A stretch of DNA of 64,000 nt. It comes from an uncultured Cohaesibacter sp. (GTDB lineage Bacteria > Pseudomonadota > Alphaproteobacteria > Rhizobiales > Cohaesibacteraceae). Position 1 is the stretch's first letter. Every line of letters begins with the position of its first letter. This document shows positions 10,430 through 19,986 of the stretch, in pieces. Made by a program: the position numbers and the translations under genes. The notes under the pieces are model-generated. The model did not search any database and was not told the DNA's origin. It worked only from the letters and a program-made list of their open reading frames with translations. Where the stretch lies: contig NZ_OY762934.1 in assembly GCF_963667045.1 (NCBI RefSeq), forward strand, positions 4,346,501-4,410,500, in the 5' to 3' direction.

Positions 10430-10454
10430 AAGGGGGCTCGCGCGGCCCCTTTTT
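10430..10454 (+). terminator. Intrinsic terminator after msrP
   Basis: AAGGGG(G)C (10430-10437) pairs with G(G)CCCCTT (about 10445-10451) and runs into TTTTT. It starts 29 bases after the stop. Confidence 0.75.
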
Positions 10455-10564
10455 CGTATCCGGCCACAGGGGAGCTTGTAGGTATTTTCTCAAATCTCAT
10501 GAATCAAAATGCAGGTCCGCATTTTTCAACTCTGCATGGCATAAAATGCTGAATTAATGTGCTT

Positions 10565-10670
10565 GCACAATAATTGTGCGAATTCGAATGTGTTGGCGAG
10601 ATTTGAGGAGGGAAGAAAAAAAGCCGGACCTAAGTCCGGCTTATAAAGTTTTTTCCGCACAAAAGTGCGG
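10565..10670. other. Cluster of three hairpins in the msrP-lysR gap (possible small RNA)
   Basis: Three compact inverted repeats lie close together: GCACAAT-A-ATTGTGC (10565-10579), AAGCCGGAC-CTAA-GTCCGGCTT (10621-10642) and CCGCAC-AAAA-GTGCGG (10655-10670). The middle one is preceded by seven A residues, so read on the minus strand it is a stem followed by TTTTTTT, a terminator with no protein gene just upstream of it. A small RNA read leftward between lysR and msrP would explain it. No credible protein-coding frame fills 10455-10840. Confidence 0.4.
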
Positions 10671-10840
10671 AGCAATCACCTTCCAGAGGGGAACAGCTGG
10701 CTACAAACATCGTCGCAGGGAGGAGGTTAGCAACGATTATTGCCTTCAGCTGAGGCATATATGCCTATTAATTAGTCTGCTTTCAATGCGTTCAACTGCA
10801 AGACTGCTATGCGAATGTCGCATGGCTTTACGCGTAAATA

Positions 10841-10872
10841 CTAAAACACCCATGAGCAAATACTCATGGGTG
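10841..10872 (-). terminator. Intrinsic terminator after the lysR gene
   Basis: CACCCATGAG (10847-10856) and CTCATGGGTG (10863-10872) form a perfect 10-bp stem with a 6-base loop. On the minus strand it is followed by TTTTAG. It lies 34 bases past the LysR stop. Confidence 0.75.
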
Positions 10873-10905
10873 CAAGATATCTTCTAAAATGACTCCGAAT
10901 GGAGG

Positions 10906-11796
10906 TTAATAATGCCAGCTGGCTGCTTTTGACAGCAGAAAATCGCGGACGGCATTAATGCGCATGGAGTTTCTCAGCTCGGCTGCGTACACAAAATATG
11001 TCTCGAAGCTTGGCATTTCCACACTTGGAAGCAACTGGATCAGCTCATCGCGAGGGTGAACGACGTAATCAGGGAGAATCGCTATGCCTGCACCGCGCAT
11101 GACGGCGTGGCGAATGCCCAGCAGGTTGTTTACCTTCAGTGCCATCTGGCGTTTCTTGCCCGGAGGCATCTGGGCGGTCTCCAGCCAGTTGACGTCCTTG
11201 AGATAGTTGGGGTGGTTGTCACCAAAGCAGATCAGCCGATGCTGTTCCAGCTCATCCATCGATCGCGGTTGGCTGAACTTCTTCAGGTAGCTTGCTGAGG
11301 CGTACAAATGGAAGTGCACGGTAAAGAGCTTGCGCTGAATGAGGTCCGGTTGGGTCGGTTGGTGCAGGCGGATGGCCACGTCGGCCTGCCGCATGCCCAG
11401 ATCAAGGTCCTCGTTCTCCAGCAGCAGCGTCAGGGCGATGCCGGGGTAGAGTTCCATGAACTCGGCCAGATGCGATGTCAACCAGGCGGAGCCGAGGCCA
11501 ACCGTCGTCGTGACACGCAATTCTCCGGTCGGTTTCTCCTTGGAGTCCGTGAGGTGCGTTCGGACCGTTTCCAGCTTCATCAGCACGTCGTGGGCGGTTC
11601 GATATAGCAGCTCACCCTGTTCGGTGAGGATGAGGCCACGCGCGTGACGGTGGAACAGCGTCACCCCAAGGTCCGATTCCAGTGCACTGACCTGTCGGGA
11701 AATTGCGGATTGGCTCATATGCAATTTGTCGCCGGCATGTGTGAAGCTGCCAGCGTCAGCGGCCGCATGAAAAATGCGTAGTTTGTCCCAATCCAT
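10906..11796 (-). CDS. LysR family transcriptional regulator
   Basis: A 296-residue regulator. The N-terminal winged helix-turn-helix is clear (FHAAADAGSFTHAGDKLHMSQSAISRQ to about residue 60), followed by the type 2 periplasmic-binding-like effector domain. The start at 11796 (MDWDKLRIF) is preceded by GGAGGAAATT; an extension to 11886 adds 30 residues unlike the family. It is the last gene of a minus-strand run with trxB, 212 bases upstream, an arrangement that recurs in alphaproteobacteria. It may regulate trxB or a redox response, which is inference from neighbourhood only. It has its own terminator. Confidence 0.9.
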   Translation of the reverse strand: MDWDKLRIFHAAADAGSFTHAGDKLHMSQSAISRQVSALESDLGVTLFHRHARGLILTEQGELLYRTAHDVLMKLETVRTHLTDSKEKPTGELRVTTTVGLGSAWLTSHLAEFMELYPGIALTLLLENEDLDLGMRQADVAIRLHQPTQPDLIQRKLFTVHFHLYASASYLKKFSQPRSMDELEQHRLICFGDNHPNYLKDVNWLETAQMPPGKKRQMALKVNNLLGIRHAVMRGAGIAILPDYVVHPRDELIQLLPSVEMPSFETYFVYAAELRNSMRINAVRDFLLSKAASWHY

Positions 11797-12008
11797 AATT
11801 TCCTCCGGCTGAATTGCAGCAGGTGCAATTCGAGCGACTGTCTGTTCCTTTTTAAGCCCGGACCGGCTGTGATTGGCCTGCCTCATCGATATGCGTTTGG
11901 GCTACGCCAGATATGCGGATTAAAGCGTAGCCCTTAGTCTAAGACGTTTCAAATGCAAAACAAGCTAGTCGGAGGTCTTAGGCCGTAATTTCTGGGCAAA
12001 ACCCGTTA

Positions 12009-12953
12009 TTATTCAGCGTCTTCTTGTTCTGCAAGGAAGCGTTCGGCTTCCAGAGCGGCCATGCAGCCCATACCGGCTGCCGTTACGGCCTGCCGATACT
12101 TGTCGTCGGTGACGTCTCCAGCTGCAAAAACGCCCGGAATCGACGTTGCTGTCGAATCAGGGGCCGTCCAGAGATAGCCGTTTTTCTTCATTTTCAGACT
12201 GTCCCTGAACAGCTCGACAGCCGGGGCATGGCCGATGGCCACGAAGATGCCGTCGGTCATCCGCTCGGACACTTCGCCGGTCTTGACGTTGCGCAGCTTG
12301 ACGCCGGTCACGCTCGGCGGGAAACCTTCCTTGCCGATGAAGTCTTCGACGACAGTGTCCCAGATGACGTCAATCTTGGGGTTCTTCTCAAGACGGTTCT
12401 GCAGGATCTTTTCGGCGCGGAATTCATTGCGGCGGTGAATGACGGTCACCTTGCTCGCGTGGTGGGTCAGATAAAGGGCCTCTTCGACGGCCGTATTGCC
12501 GCCGCCGATCACCAGAACTTCCTTGCCGCGATAGAAAAAGCCGTCGCATGTGGCGCAGGCGGAAATGCCGAAGCCCTTGAATTTGTCTTCACTTTCAAGC
12601 CCAAGCCAGCGTGCCTGGGCACCTGTGGCGATGATTACGCTGTCGGCGGTATAGTCGGTGCCGGAGTCGCCCTTTGCCTTGAAGGGGCGGGAGGAGAAAT
12701 CGACCTCGGTGATGATGTCGGAGATCAGGTTGGTGCCGACATTCCTGGCCTGCGCCTTCATCTGCTCCATCAGCCATGGGCCCTGAATTTCCTCGGCAAA
12801 TCCGGGATAGTTTTCCAGCTCGGTGGTAATGGTCAGCTGACCACCTTCCTGCATGCCGGCAACGAGTGTTGGCTCAAGCATGGCGCGGGCAGCGTAAATG
12901 GCGGCAGTGTAGCCAGCCGGTCCAGAACCAATGATCAAGACTTTGCTATGCAT
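12009..12953 (-). CDS. trxB: Thioredoxin-disulfide reductase
   Basis: A 314-residue cytoplasmic FAD enzyme that reduces thioredoxin with NADPH. Visible features are the FAD-binding GSGPAGYTAAIYAARA at the N-terminus, the redox-active CATC in ACATCDGFF near residue 135, the NADPH-binding VIGGGNTAVEEALYL, and the C-terminal FAD motif GVFAAGDVTD. Length is normal. The start at 12953 (MHSKVLIIGSG) fits the family; an in-frame extension to 13010 adds unrelated residues. The ELM1-family gene lies 61 bases upstream on the same strand, so the two may be cotranscribed. Confidence 0.95.
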   Translation of the reverse strand: MHSKVLIIGSGPAGYTAAIYAARAMLEPTLVAGMQEGGQLTITTELENYPGFAEEIQGPWLMEQMKAQARNVGTNLISDIITEVDFSSRPFKAKGDSGTDYTADSVIIATGAQARWLGLESEDKFKGFGISACATCDGFFYRGKEVLVIGGGNTAVEEALYLTHHASKVTVIHRRNEFRAEKILQNRLEKNPKIDVIWDTVVEDFIGKEGFPPSVTGVKLRNVKTGEVSERMTDGIFVAIGHAPAVELFRDSLKMKKNGYLWTAPDSTATSIPGVFAAGDVTDDKYRQAVTAAGMGCMAALEAERFLAEQEDAE

Positions 12954-13014
12954 CGAAGTATCTTTCTTTGGGGAGAGCAAGCAAACCGGGGGTGTTCGAC
13001 TTTCTTGCACTCAT

Positions 13015-13974
13015 TCAGGTAGGATTCAGCAGCGCCCGGATTTCGTCTGCTATCAGTTCAGTTGAATCTATGGCGGGTCGGGTGCCCGTTTCAAGGGGGG
13101 CAGGTAGAAGTTGGACGAATGGGTGTTGAAGCAGTTGATGGATTGTGCGTTTCAGCTTCCTTGGATAGGCGTCCGGCTCAAAGATGTAAACCGGCGCCTG
13201 TGTCGCAAGGACATCTGACAGCATGGAATGGGAATCGGCGGTGGTGATGATGGCGTCGGCAAGGCCGAGCATCGAGAAATAGGGATTGTCGCCCTTCTCG
13301 TCCCAGATCCAGTGAGGCCGGTTTTGCAGGGCCTTGCGAACGGCTGCCGTCAAATGGGCCGGTGTCCGGCGTGATGGCGTGACCATGACGGCCATATTCG
13401 GTGGAAGGTCATGGGCCAGATAATGGGCAAGGCGCCGGGAGGCCTTCTCGCCGAACTTCTCTTTGGCAGTGTCGCCGCCAAGGATGAGTGCCACCCGCGG
13501 GGTTGGTAAATGTAGCAGGGGCTGCGGTGCCTTGATGCGGGCCTCTCTGAGGCGTGCGCTGGTCAGCCGCGTCGGGCCGGTGAGGGTCACAATTGTCTTG
13601 GCGTCGCGGCGTTTGTCATGGAAAGGCACCCAGACAAGGTCGGCATTGAGGTTGGCAGAACGCGGGTCCTTGAGGAAGACCGTGAGGGTTGTCGGGCTCA
13701 GTTTCTTGAGCTTGCGCAAATAGGCCACGGTTCTACGGCCCGAGGCGATGGCGACATCGGGAAAGGGGCCGTGCAGCGGCGAGGCGGGGTTTGATGGCCT
13801 GTCTCTGGGCGGGATGGGGCCGTGTGGCATCATCCAGACCCAAGGTGCCTTCGGGGCAACACGCCGGATCTCGATCGTGCCGCCCAGTCGCTCGGCAACA
13901 CTCAGGCACTGATTCTCGTCGCCCGCTTTTCCATCGCTAAAAATCCAGAGTTTCATGCCTGAAGCGACTACCAC
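13015..13974 (-). CDS. ELM1/GtrOC1 family protein (DUF1022, putative nucleoside-diphosphate-sugar glycosyltransferase fold)
   Basis: About 319 residues, matching the ELM1 family first linked to plant mitochondrial fission and widespread in alphaproteobacteria. The start region KLWIFSDGKAGDENQCLSVA and the later ALILGGDTA and TTADSHSMLSDVLATQAPVYIFEP segments are family hallmarks and suggest a GT-B-like fold. Two starts are possible: GTG at 13974, which has AGGAG at good spacing, or ATG at 13956 (MKLWIF), which fits the usual family start. I give the GTG on its ribosome site. It lies upstream of trxB on the same strand and diverges from lrp. The biological role in bacteria is not settled. Confidence 0.8.
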   Translation of the reverse strand: MVVASGMKLWIFSDGKAGDENQCLSVAERLGGTIEIRRVAPKAPWVWMMPHGPIPPRDRPSNPASPLHGPFPDVAIASGRRTVAYLRKLKKLSPTTLTVFLKDPRSANLNADLVWVPFHDKRRDAKTIVTLTGPTRLTSARLREARIKAPQPLLHLPTPRVALILGGDTAKEKFGEKASRRLAHYLAHDLPPNMAVMVTPSRRTPAHLTAAVRKALQNRPHWIWDEKGDNPYFSMLGLADAIITTADSHSMLSDVLATQAPVYIFEPDAYPRKLKRTIHQLLQHPFVQLLPAPLETGTRPAIDSTELIADEIRALLNPT

Positions 13975-14115
13975 TCTTTGCTCTCCTGAGTCTGTGCGCT
14001 TTTCAAATAATTCACCGAAACGTTAATCTGTGTCCGAAATGGGCACAGAAATGTGTCTAAACTTTCCAGATTGATCCATTTTGCGCTATCATAGGATGTC
14101 GTCGCACGCTATACC

Positions 14116-14652
14116 ATGTTACAAATATTGCGCTCCAATTCCCGCGAGCTTCTCGAAAATAAGAGACCTTTTGCCTTGAAAGCAAGACTAGATCCCATTG
14201 ACTGGAAGATCCTGAAAGAGCTTCAGGATGACGGTCGTATCACAAACGTAGAGCTGGCGCGCCGCGTTGGTATTTCTGCTCCTCCTTGCCTGCGCCGTGT
14301 GCGCGCTCTGGAAGAGGCCGGGATTATCAAGGGCTATCGCGCCATCGTTGATGAAAAACAAATCGGTTTTGATGTGACCGCGATCGCCATGGTAGGGCTG
14401 CACAGTCAGGCCGAGGCCGATCTGGTTGCCTTCGAGGAAAGGGTTCGTGGCTGGTCCCAGGTTCGGGAATGCTACATGCTGTCAGGGGATATCGATTTTG
14501 TCCTGCGCTGCGTTGCTCCTGATCTTCAGGCGTTCCAGTCCTTCGTCATCAATGAACTGACCTCCGCGCCCAACGTGGACAGTGTCCGGACTTCGCTCAC
14601 CATCCGGCTGAGCAAGAATGCTCCGAATGTTCCGATCAATCTGGGTGACTGA
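14116..14652 (+). CDS. Lrp/AsnC family transcriptional regulator
   Basis: A regulator of up to 178 residues. It has an N-terminal HTH (IDWKILKELQDDGRITNVELARRVGISAPPC) and a C-terminal RAM/ligand-binding domain of the amino-acid-responsive type. The ATG at 14116 lacks a good ribosome site. An in-frame TTG at 14176 would start at LKARLDPIDWKI, matching the usual family N-terminus, and is a real alternative giving 158 residues. The gene diverges from the ELM1-family gene and ends in a strong terminator. Targets cannot be told from sequence; amino-acid metabolism is usual for the family. Confidence 0.88.
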   Translation: MLQILRSNSRELLENKRPFALKARLDPIDWKILKELQDDGRITNVELARRVGISAPPCLRRVRALEEAGIIKGYRAIVDEKQIGFDVTAIAMVGLHSQAEADLVAFEERVRGWSQVRECYMLSGDIDFVLRCVAPDLQAFQSFVINELTSAPNVDSVRTSLTIRLSKNAPNVPINLGD

Positions 14653-14697
14653 CTGTTCGTCCTGAGCTGTCAGGATTTCAAAACACCCATCCGGGTT

Positions 14698-14735
14698 TTA
14701 AAGCGCATTGTGTGAGCTTCACCAATGCGCTTTTT
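14698..14735. terminator. Bidirectional terminator between lrp and greA
   Basis: AAGCGCATTG (14701-14710) pairs with CAATGCGCTT (14723-14732), with TTTTT on the plus side and AAAA before it. It serves lrp and, on the minus strand, the convergent greA, whose stop is at 14827. Confidence 0.75.
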
Positions 14736-14826
14736 GTTGTGCCATCTTTGTGGCATTTCCGGTTGCGCGCTTTTGTTACGAGCGCGCCCCGAACGGGCAG
14801 GCCAGCGGCCTGACGACTTGTCGTGA

Positions 14827-15300
14827 TCAGATATATTTGATGGCGAGAATTTCGTAGGACTTGGCACCACCCGGAGCCATGACCTCGACAGATTCTTCCA
14901 CCTGCTTGCCGATAAGTGCACGGGCAATTGGGGACGACAGGGAGATCCTGCCCTTTTTCAGGTCAGCCTCGACATCACCCACGATCTGGTAGGTCTTTTC
15001 CTCGTCGGTATCCTCATCCACCAGCGTAACCGTTGCTCCAAACTTGATGGTGTCGCCACTCATCTTGGATACATCGATGACTTCTGCGCGAGAGAGCTTG
15101 TCTTCCAGTTCGGAAATGCGGCCTTCATTGAGGCTCTGCTGTTCCTTGGCGGCGTGATACTCGGCATTCTCGGAGAGGTCGCCATGGGCACGGGCCTCGG
15201 AGATTGCGGCAATAATCCGCGGGCGTTCTTCGCCGCTGCGCTGTCTCAATTCTTCAGTCAGAGCCTGATATCCAGCAGGCGTCATTGGGATTTTTTCCAT
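14827..15300 (-). CDS. greA: Transcription elongation factor GreA
   Basis: A 157-residue factor that enters the secondary channel of RNA polymerase and stimulates cleavage of backtracked RNA. The N-terminal coiled coil carries the conserved acidic tip ([19 protein letters not shown]), and the C-terminal FKBP-like domain ends with [10 protein letters not shown] and the [13 protein letters not shown] stretch. Length is typical. The start at 15300 (MEKIPMT) is the family start; the frame continues to 15345 but those residues are unrelated. It is transcribed in the same direction as carB, after the carB terminator. Confidence 0.95.
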   Translation of the reverse strand: MEKIPMTPAGYQALTEELRQRSGEERPRIIAAISEARAHGDLSENAEYHAAKEQQSLNEGRISELEDKLSRAEVIDVSKMSGDTIKFGATVTLVDEDTDEEKTYQIVGDVEADLKKGRISLSSPIARALIGKQVEESVEVMAPGGAKSYEILAIKYI

Positions 15301-15345
15301 AGCCTCGGGAAAGCCTCCTGCTTCAAAAGGGGCACCTGTCCCCAC

Positions 15346-15387
15346 AAAAAAGTTAAGCGTCCCGAAGGCTTCGTGCCTTCGAGACGC
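15346..15387 (-). terminator. Intrinsic terminator after carB
   Basis: GCGTCcCGAAGGC (15357-15369) pairs with GCCTTCGaGACGC (15375-15387) around TTCGT. On the minus strand it is followed by TTAACTTTTTTG. It ends about 30 bases past the carB stop. Confidence 0.85.
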
Positions 15388-15418
15388 GCATGAATAACTG
15401 ACGTGAGATCTGTCTCAC

Positions 15419-18400
15419 TTACGAGGAGAAATAGTCCTGCAAAGGCCGGACTTCAATATCTCCCTTTTTATAAGCCTCGATCCCTTGCGCAGCCGCTAGG
15501 GCACCCGCAACAGTCGTGTAATAGGGTACCTTATGCAAAAGTGCTGCGCGGCGCAAATCCCGGCTGTCGGAAATTGCCTTGGCGCCCTTTGTGGTGTTGA
15601 ACACAAGGTGCACTTCGCCATTCTTGAGAGCATCAACGATATGAGGCCGACCCTCAAGCATTTTATTTATTTTTTCGCACTCAATTCCGTTTTCGGCCAG
15701 ATAACGCTGGGTGCCGCCGGTCGCGATGATGCGGAAGCCGACATTCTTGAGGCGGCGAACCGCTGGCAGAATGACGGGTTTGTCATCGTCCTTGACGGAA
15801 ATGAAGGCAGTCCCTTCGCTCGGGACCTTGGTGCCACCACCGAGCTGCGACTTGGCAAAGGCAATCGGGAATTCCTTGTCGAGGCCCATGACTTCACCGG
15901 TGGAGCGCATTTCCGGTCCGAGGATCGTGTCGACGCCCGGGAAGCGGGCGAACGGGAAGACGGCTTCCTTGACGGCGATGTGGCCGAGGTTCTCGTGCTT
16001 GATGTCGAAGTCGGTCAGCGGCTCGCCGGTCATCACGCGTGATGCGATGCTGGCGATCGGCTTGCCGATGGTCTTGGCAACAAACGGCACGGTACGGGAA
16101 GCGCGCGGGTTCACCTCGATGACATAGATGTCACCTTCCTTGACGGCGAACTGGACGTTCATCAGGCCAACCACATTGAGGGCGAGAGCCATTTCCTTGG
16201 TCTGGCGGGCAAGCTCTTCCTGAGTTTCTCTGGACAGCGAGTAAGGCGGCAGGGAACAGGCGGAGTCACCGGAGTGAATGCCCGCCTCCTCGATATGCTC
16301 CATGATGCCGGCGATCTCGACGTTGGTGCCGTCACACAGGCAGTCAACGTCCACTTCGATGGCGCCGGACAGATAGCTGTCGAACAGCAAGGCGTTCCGG
16401 GCCAGAACGGCGTTGATCTGGCCGGTCTTGTCGTTCGGATATTTCAGGCGCACATCCGGCGGCACCAGCTCGGCCAGCGTCATCTGGATGTATTTCTCGA
16501 AAGCGTCTGGCGTGCGGACGATTTCCATGGCGCGGCCACCCAGCACGTAGGATGGGCGGACGACAACCGGGAAGCCGATCTGGTCGGCAACGATGCGGGC
16601 CTGTTCGATGGAATAGGCAATGCCGTTGCGCGGCTGCATCAGGTCAAGCTTGTGCAGCAGCTTCTGGAAGCGGTCGCGGTCTTCGGCAAGGTCGATGGCA
16701 TCCGGAGAGGTGCCAAGGATCGGAATGTCGGCATCTTGCAGGGCCTGAGCCAGTTTCAGCGGCGTCTGGCCACCAAACTGCACGATCACGCCGACGAGTT
16801 CGCCGTTTTCCTGCTCCTTGCGCAGGATCTCGATCACGTCCTCGGCGGTCAACGGCTCGAAATAGAGGCGGTCGGAGGTGTCGTAGTCGGTGGAAACGGT
16901 TTCCGGGTTGCAGTTGATCATGATGGTCTCATACCCGGCTTCACTCATGGCATAGCAGGCATGACAGCAGCAATAGTCGAACTCGATACCCTGACCGATC
17001 CGGTTCGGACCGCCGCCCAGAATGGCGACTTTCTTGCGATCCGAGGGGTTGGCTTCGCACGCCACGGTGCCATTGAAAGGCAGTTCGTAGGTAGAATACA
17101 TGTAGGCGGTCGGCGAGGCGAACTCGGCCGCGCAGGTGTCTATGCGCTTGTAGGCAGGACGCACGGAGAGGGCGTTGCGGTGCTGGGCTACCTTCTTGGC
17201 GGTGGTGCCTGCCAGCTCTGCAAGGCGGGCATCAGAGAAGCCCATGCTCTTCAGTTTGCGCAGGTTGTGCGCATCCTGCGGCAGGCCATGAGCGCGGACG
17301 CGCTCTTCCATGTCGATGATGCCCTGCAGCTGTTCAAGGAACCAGCGGTCATATTTGCAGGTCTCGAAGATCTGGTCGTGGCTGACGCCAAGGCGTATAG
17401 CCTGGGCGATCTTGAGCAGGCGGTCCGGCGTTGCCTTGGCAAGAGCGGCGCGAATGGCGTTCTTGTCGTCGCCCTGTCCAAGCCCTTCGATTTCAACTTC
17501 GTTGAGGCCGGTGAGGCCGGTTTCAAGGCCGCGCAGGGCCTTCTGCAGCGATTCCTGGAAGGTACGGCCAATGGCCATGACCTCGCCAACCGACTTCATC
17601 GCGGTGGTCAGGTAAGGTTCTGCGCCCGGGAATTTCTCGAAGGCAAAGCGCGGCACCTTGGTGACCACATAGTCGATGGACGGCTCGAAGGATGCCGGGG
17701 TTGCGCCGCCGGTGATGTCGTTGGCCAGCTCATCAAGGGTGTAGCCGACAGCCAGCTTGGCTGCGACCTTGGCAATCGGGAAGCCGGTGGCCTTGGAAGC
17801 AAGAGCCGAGGACCGGGAAACCCGCGGGTTCATCTCGATGACGATCAGGCGGCCGTTGGCCGGGTTGACCGAGAACTGCACGTTGGAACCACCGGTCTCG
17901 ACGCCGATCTCGCGCAGAACCGCCAGCGAGGCGTCGCGCATGATCTGATATTCCTTGTCGGTCAGCGTCAGGGCTGGCGCAATGGTGATCGAGTCGCCGG
18001 TATGCACGCCCATCGGATCGAGGTTTTCGATCGAGCAGATGATGATGCAGTTGTCGTTCTTGTCGCGAACGACCTCCATCTCGAATTCCTTCCAGCCGAT
18101 GATGCTCTCTTCAACCAGCACTTCGGTGGTGGGAGAGGCGTCGAGACCGGTTTCGATGATGTCGAGATATTCTTCCCTGTTGTAGGCCACGCCGCCGCCG
18201 GTGCCGCCCATGGTGAAGGACGGGCGAATGATGGCTGGCAGGCCAACGACTTCCAGTGCCGCAAGGGCTTCGGGAATGTCATGGGCAAGGCGTGACACCG
18301 GCGTGTCGAGGCCGATTTTCGTCATGGCTTCCTTGAAGAGTTCGCGGTCTTCAGCCTTGTCGATGGCCTCGGCGGTAGCGCCGATCATTTCCACATTATA

Positions 18401-18730
18401 CTTGTCGAGGACTCCCATCTTGCGTAGCGAGAGCGCGCAGTTCAGAGCCGTCTGTCCGCCCATGGTGGGCAGAAGGGCATCCGGGCGTTCCTTTTCGATG
18501 ATCTTGGCGACAATTTCCGGCGTGATCGGCTCGATGTAGGTCGCGTCCGCCATGTCCGGATCGGTCATGATCGTGGCCGGGTTCGAGTTGACCAGAATGA
18601 TGCGGTAACCTTCTTCTCGGAGGGCCTTGCAGGCCTGCGTTCCGGAATAGTCAAATTCGCAGGCCTGACCAATGATGATAGGTCCGGCACCGATAATGAG
18701 GATGGATTTTATGTCTGTCCGCTTTGGCAT
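15419..18730 (-). CDS. carB: Carbamoyl-phosphate synthase large subunit
   Basis: A 1103-residue enzyme that makes carbamoyl phosphate from bicarbonate, ammonia delivered by CarA, and two ATP, feeding pyrimidine and arginine synthesis. The two duplicated ATP-grasp halves are visible: [22 protein letters not shown] with FTMGGTGGG in the first, and [21 protein letters not shown] in the second. A C-terminal MGS-like allosteric domain ends the protein ([14 protein letters not shown]). Length is normal for the family. The start at 18730 gives [14 protein letters not shown]. carA is 2.3 kb away on the same strand with two other genes between, so the two subunits are not in one tight operon here. Confidence 0.97.
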   Translation of the reverse strand: MPKRTDIKSILIIGAGPIIIGQACEFDYSGTQACKALREEGYRIILVNSNPATIMTDPDMADATYIEPITPEIVAKIIEKERPDALLPTMGGQTALNCALSLRKMGVLDKYNVEMIGATAEAIDKAEDRELFKEAMTKIGLDTPVSRLAHDIPEALAALEVVGLPAIIRPSFTMGGTGGGVAYNREEYLDIIETGLDASPTTEVLVEESIIGWKEFEMEVVRDKNDNCIIICSIENLDPMGVHTGDSITIAPALTLTDKEYQIMRDASLAVLREIGVETGGSNVQFSVNPANGRLIVIEMNPRVSRSSALASKATGFPIAKVAAKLAVGYTLDELANDITGGATPASFEPSIDYVVTKVPRFAFEKFPGAEPYLTTAMKSVGEVMAIGRTFQESLQKALRGLETGLTGLNEVEIEGLGQGDDKNAIRAALAKATPDRLLKIAQAIRLGVSHDQIFETCKYDRWFLEQLQGIIDMEERVRAHGLPQDAHNLRKLKSMGFSDARLAELAGTTAKKVAQHRNALSVRPAYKRIDTCAAEFASPTAYMYSTYELPFNGTVACEANPSDRKKVAILGGGPNRIGQGIEFDYCCCHACYAMSEAGYETIMINCNPETVSTDYDTSDRLYFEPLTAEDVIEILRKEQENGELVGVIVQFGGQTPLKLAQALQDADIPILGTSPDAIDLAEDRDRFQKLLHKLDLMQPRNGIAYSIEQARIVADQIGFPVVVRPSYVLGGRAMEIVRTPDAFEKYIQMTLAELVPPDVRLKYPNDKTGQINAVLARNALLFDSYLSGAIEVDVDCLCDGTNVEIAGIMEHIEEAGIHSGDSACSLPPYSLSRETQEELARQTKEMALALNVVGLMNVQFAVKEGDIYVIEVNPRASRTVPFVAKTIGKPIASIASRVMTGEPLTDFDIKHENLGHIAVKEAVFPFARFPGVDTILGPEMRSTGEVMGLDKEFPIAFAKSQLGGGTKVPSEGTAFISVKDDDKPVILPAVRRLKNVGFRIIATGGTQRYLAENGIECEKINKMLEGRPHIVDALKNGEVHLVFNTTKGAKAISDSRDLRRAALLHKVPYYTTVAGALAAAQGIEAYKKGDIEVRPLQDYFSS

Positions 18731-19019
18731 CGTTCTTCGCGCTCACGTCGAGGCACCGCTCACCCTTTTCTTAAGAGGAGCCTGGCCGTTGCTGGTCGGG
18801 GTGTGCAGATGAGATTTGGATCGCTATAGCGAAATATTGCTCACATTGCCATAGGCAAGGGGCGTTTTTTTGTCTCTAACCTGCACTTTTTTGGATGATT
18901 GTTTGGCTTGAGGTAAAGGAAAGCCAATTTATTGTCGAGATTGGGGCTTCTTGATGAGTGTCTGGGGAAAATACGTATGACTTTCAGGCCTGTCGGGGCT
19001 CTTTCTTCAAAGCCCGGAC

Positions 19020-19379
19020 TCAGACGGATCCTTCTTCGGCAGAGTCTGGCTCTTCGGCCACAGGCAGCAGCTCTTCAGGGAGCTCCGGCTTTTCCTCTTC
19101 CTTGTATTTGGACGGGTCATATTTGCTGAAGGCCTTGCCGTCAAAATCGGAAATGCCGATCGTCAACGCATAGCATGCCAGACGAACGGACTTCGGGATC
19201 GAGACCATTTTGCCGTCCCGGTTGCCTTTTTCGTAATACTGAATCATGCGCTTCTTCAGGCCCAGCAAGTCTGCTGCGTCCTTCTGTTTGAGGCTCATGC
19301 TGCGTCGCCAAGCGCGAAACTGGTCGGCCGACATATGGTCACGGGGCTCACGGCCTTGTTTTTCTTCAGATTTTGGCAC
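19020..19379 (-). CDS. XRE-family helix-turn-helix regulator
   Basis: A 119-residue DNA-binding protein with a Cro/CI-type HTH in the first half (FRAWRRSMSLKQKDAADLLGLKKRMIQYYEKG) and an acidic, Pro/Glu-rich C-terminal tail. It starts with GTG at 19379. Immediately upstream lie several TGTGCGC/GCGCACA half-sites, which suggests autoregulation. It sits alone between carB and a zinc metallopeptidase gene. What else it controls is unknown. Confidence 0.8.
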   Translation of the reverse strand: MPKSEEKQGREPRDHMSADQFRAWRRSMSLKQKDAADLLGLKKRMIQYYEKGNRDGKMVSIPKSVRLACYALTIGISDFDGKAFSKYDPSKYKEEEKPELPEELLPVAEEPDSAEEGSV

Positions 19380-19391
19380 GGTTTCTATCTA

Positions 19392-19470
19392 TTTGCGCAA
19401 AATGTGCGCTTCCCTGTTGACAATTGTGCACATAGTGCGCATATTTTATCGTGTAAGCGCACTGAGTGCA
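19392..19470. promoter_or_regulatory. Cluster of GTGCGC half-sites upstream of the XRE gene
   Basis: Within 80 bases there are TTTGCGCAAA (19392-19401), TGTGCGC (about 19403-19409), TTGTGCACA (19424-19432), AGTGCGCA (19434-19441), AGCGCACT (19456-19463) and GAGTGCA. TTGACA at 19417-19422 could be a -35 on the plus strand. The arrangement resembles an operator array for a dimeric HTH protein, most simply the XRE product itself. Confidence 0.5.
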
Positions 19471-19595
19471 GTTTAGCTCAATCTATTTAAAGCCTACCTT
19501 GAAGGATAGGTCAATGGTGGATCATGCATAAGGGTGCGATGAAAACCGGGATTCTTTAACGATCCCATTAACGATCCTATGAACGGAGTATCCCA

Positions 19596-19703
19596 ATGTT
19601 GGTTGATCTTATGGTAAGTCGCGAAACACTGGGCGTTCGTCGCCGGTGTGACGTTCACAAATTCGCTCAGTTTCGCTGCTTTCTTGCTCGCCTGTTCAAA
19701 TAG
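19596..19703 (+). CDS. Putative 35-residue small protein
   Basis: A short frame starts at ATG 19596 with GGAG at normal spacing (GGAGTATCCCA-ATG) and ends at TAG 19703. The product is basic and has three Cys and one His (RRRCDVHKFAQFRCFLARLFK). It is followed, 84 bases on, by a very strong plus-strand terminator that no other gene explains. Just upstream are near-repeats of AACGATCC(C/T)AT (about 19558-19585). This makes a real small gene or a small RNA plausible; no family is recognised. Confidence 0.4.
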   Translation: MLVDLMVSRETLGVRRRCDVHKFAQFRCFLARLFK

Positions 19704-19786
19704 ACCCCCGTCTATGTGAACTGTGATGCATGTGGGGGGGGCTGGTGCGAACAGCCTTTATGCCCCCATAAAGAGTTATGTCTCCC

Positions 19787-19825
19787 AAAGAAGAGGCCCG
19801 TCGCAGGACGGGCCTCTTCTTTTTT
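19787..19825 (+). terminator. Strong intrinsic terminator
   Basis: A 16-bp stem (AAAGAAGAGGCCCGTC, 19787-19802, with its complement at 19807-19822) around GCAG, followed by TTT. It terminates plus-strand transcription that begins upstream in the 19.4-19.7 kb region, where only a 35-codon frame is seen. Confidence 0.85.
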
Positions 19826-19986
19826 GCCGGTTATCTTGTGTCGCTGCACGCGCCAAGGTGCGACAGGGGATTCCATGGGCAGTGTCGTGCAGTTTCTCGT
19901 TGCAAAGTCTTTCAGCTCCAGTTCATTGTGGGTCTGGTAAGGCCATGACCAGAGCCTGATCCTGTCGGTTGAGAGTGGAGAGACCC

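Noticed and set aside
10576-10887. A plus-strand frame of about 100 codons between msrP and lysR
   Set aside because: It runs through three hairpins and the lysR terminator and resembles no protein.
16274-18295. A 670-codon open frame antisense to carB
   Set aside because: CarB is complete and conserved across its length; the opposite frame is an artefact of GC-rich third positions.
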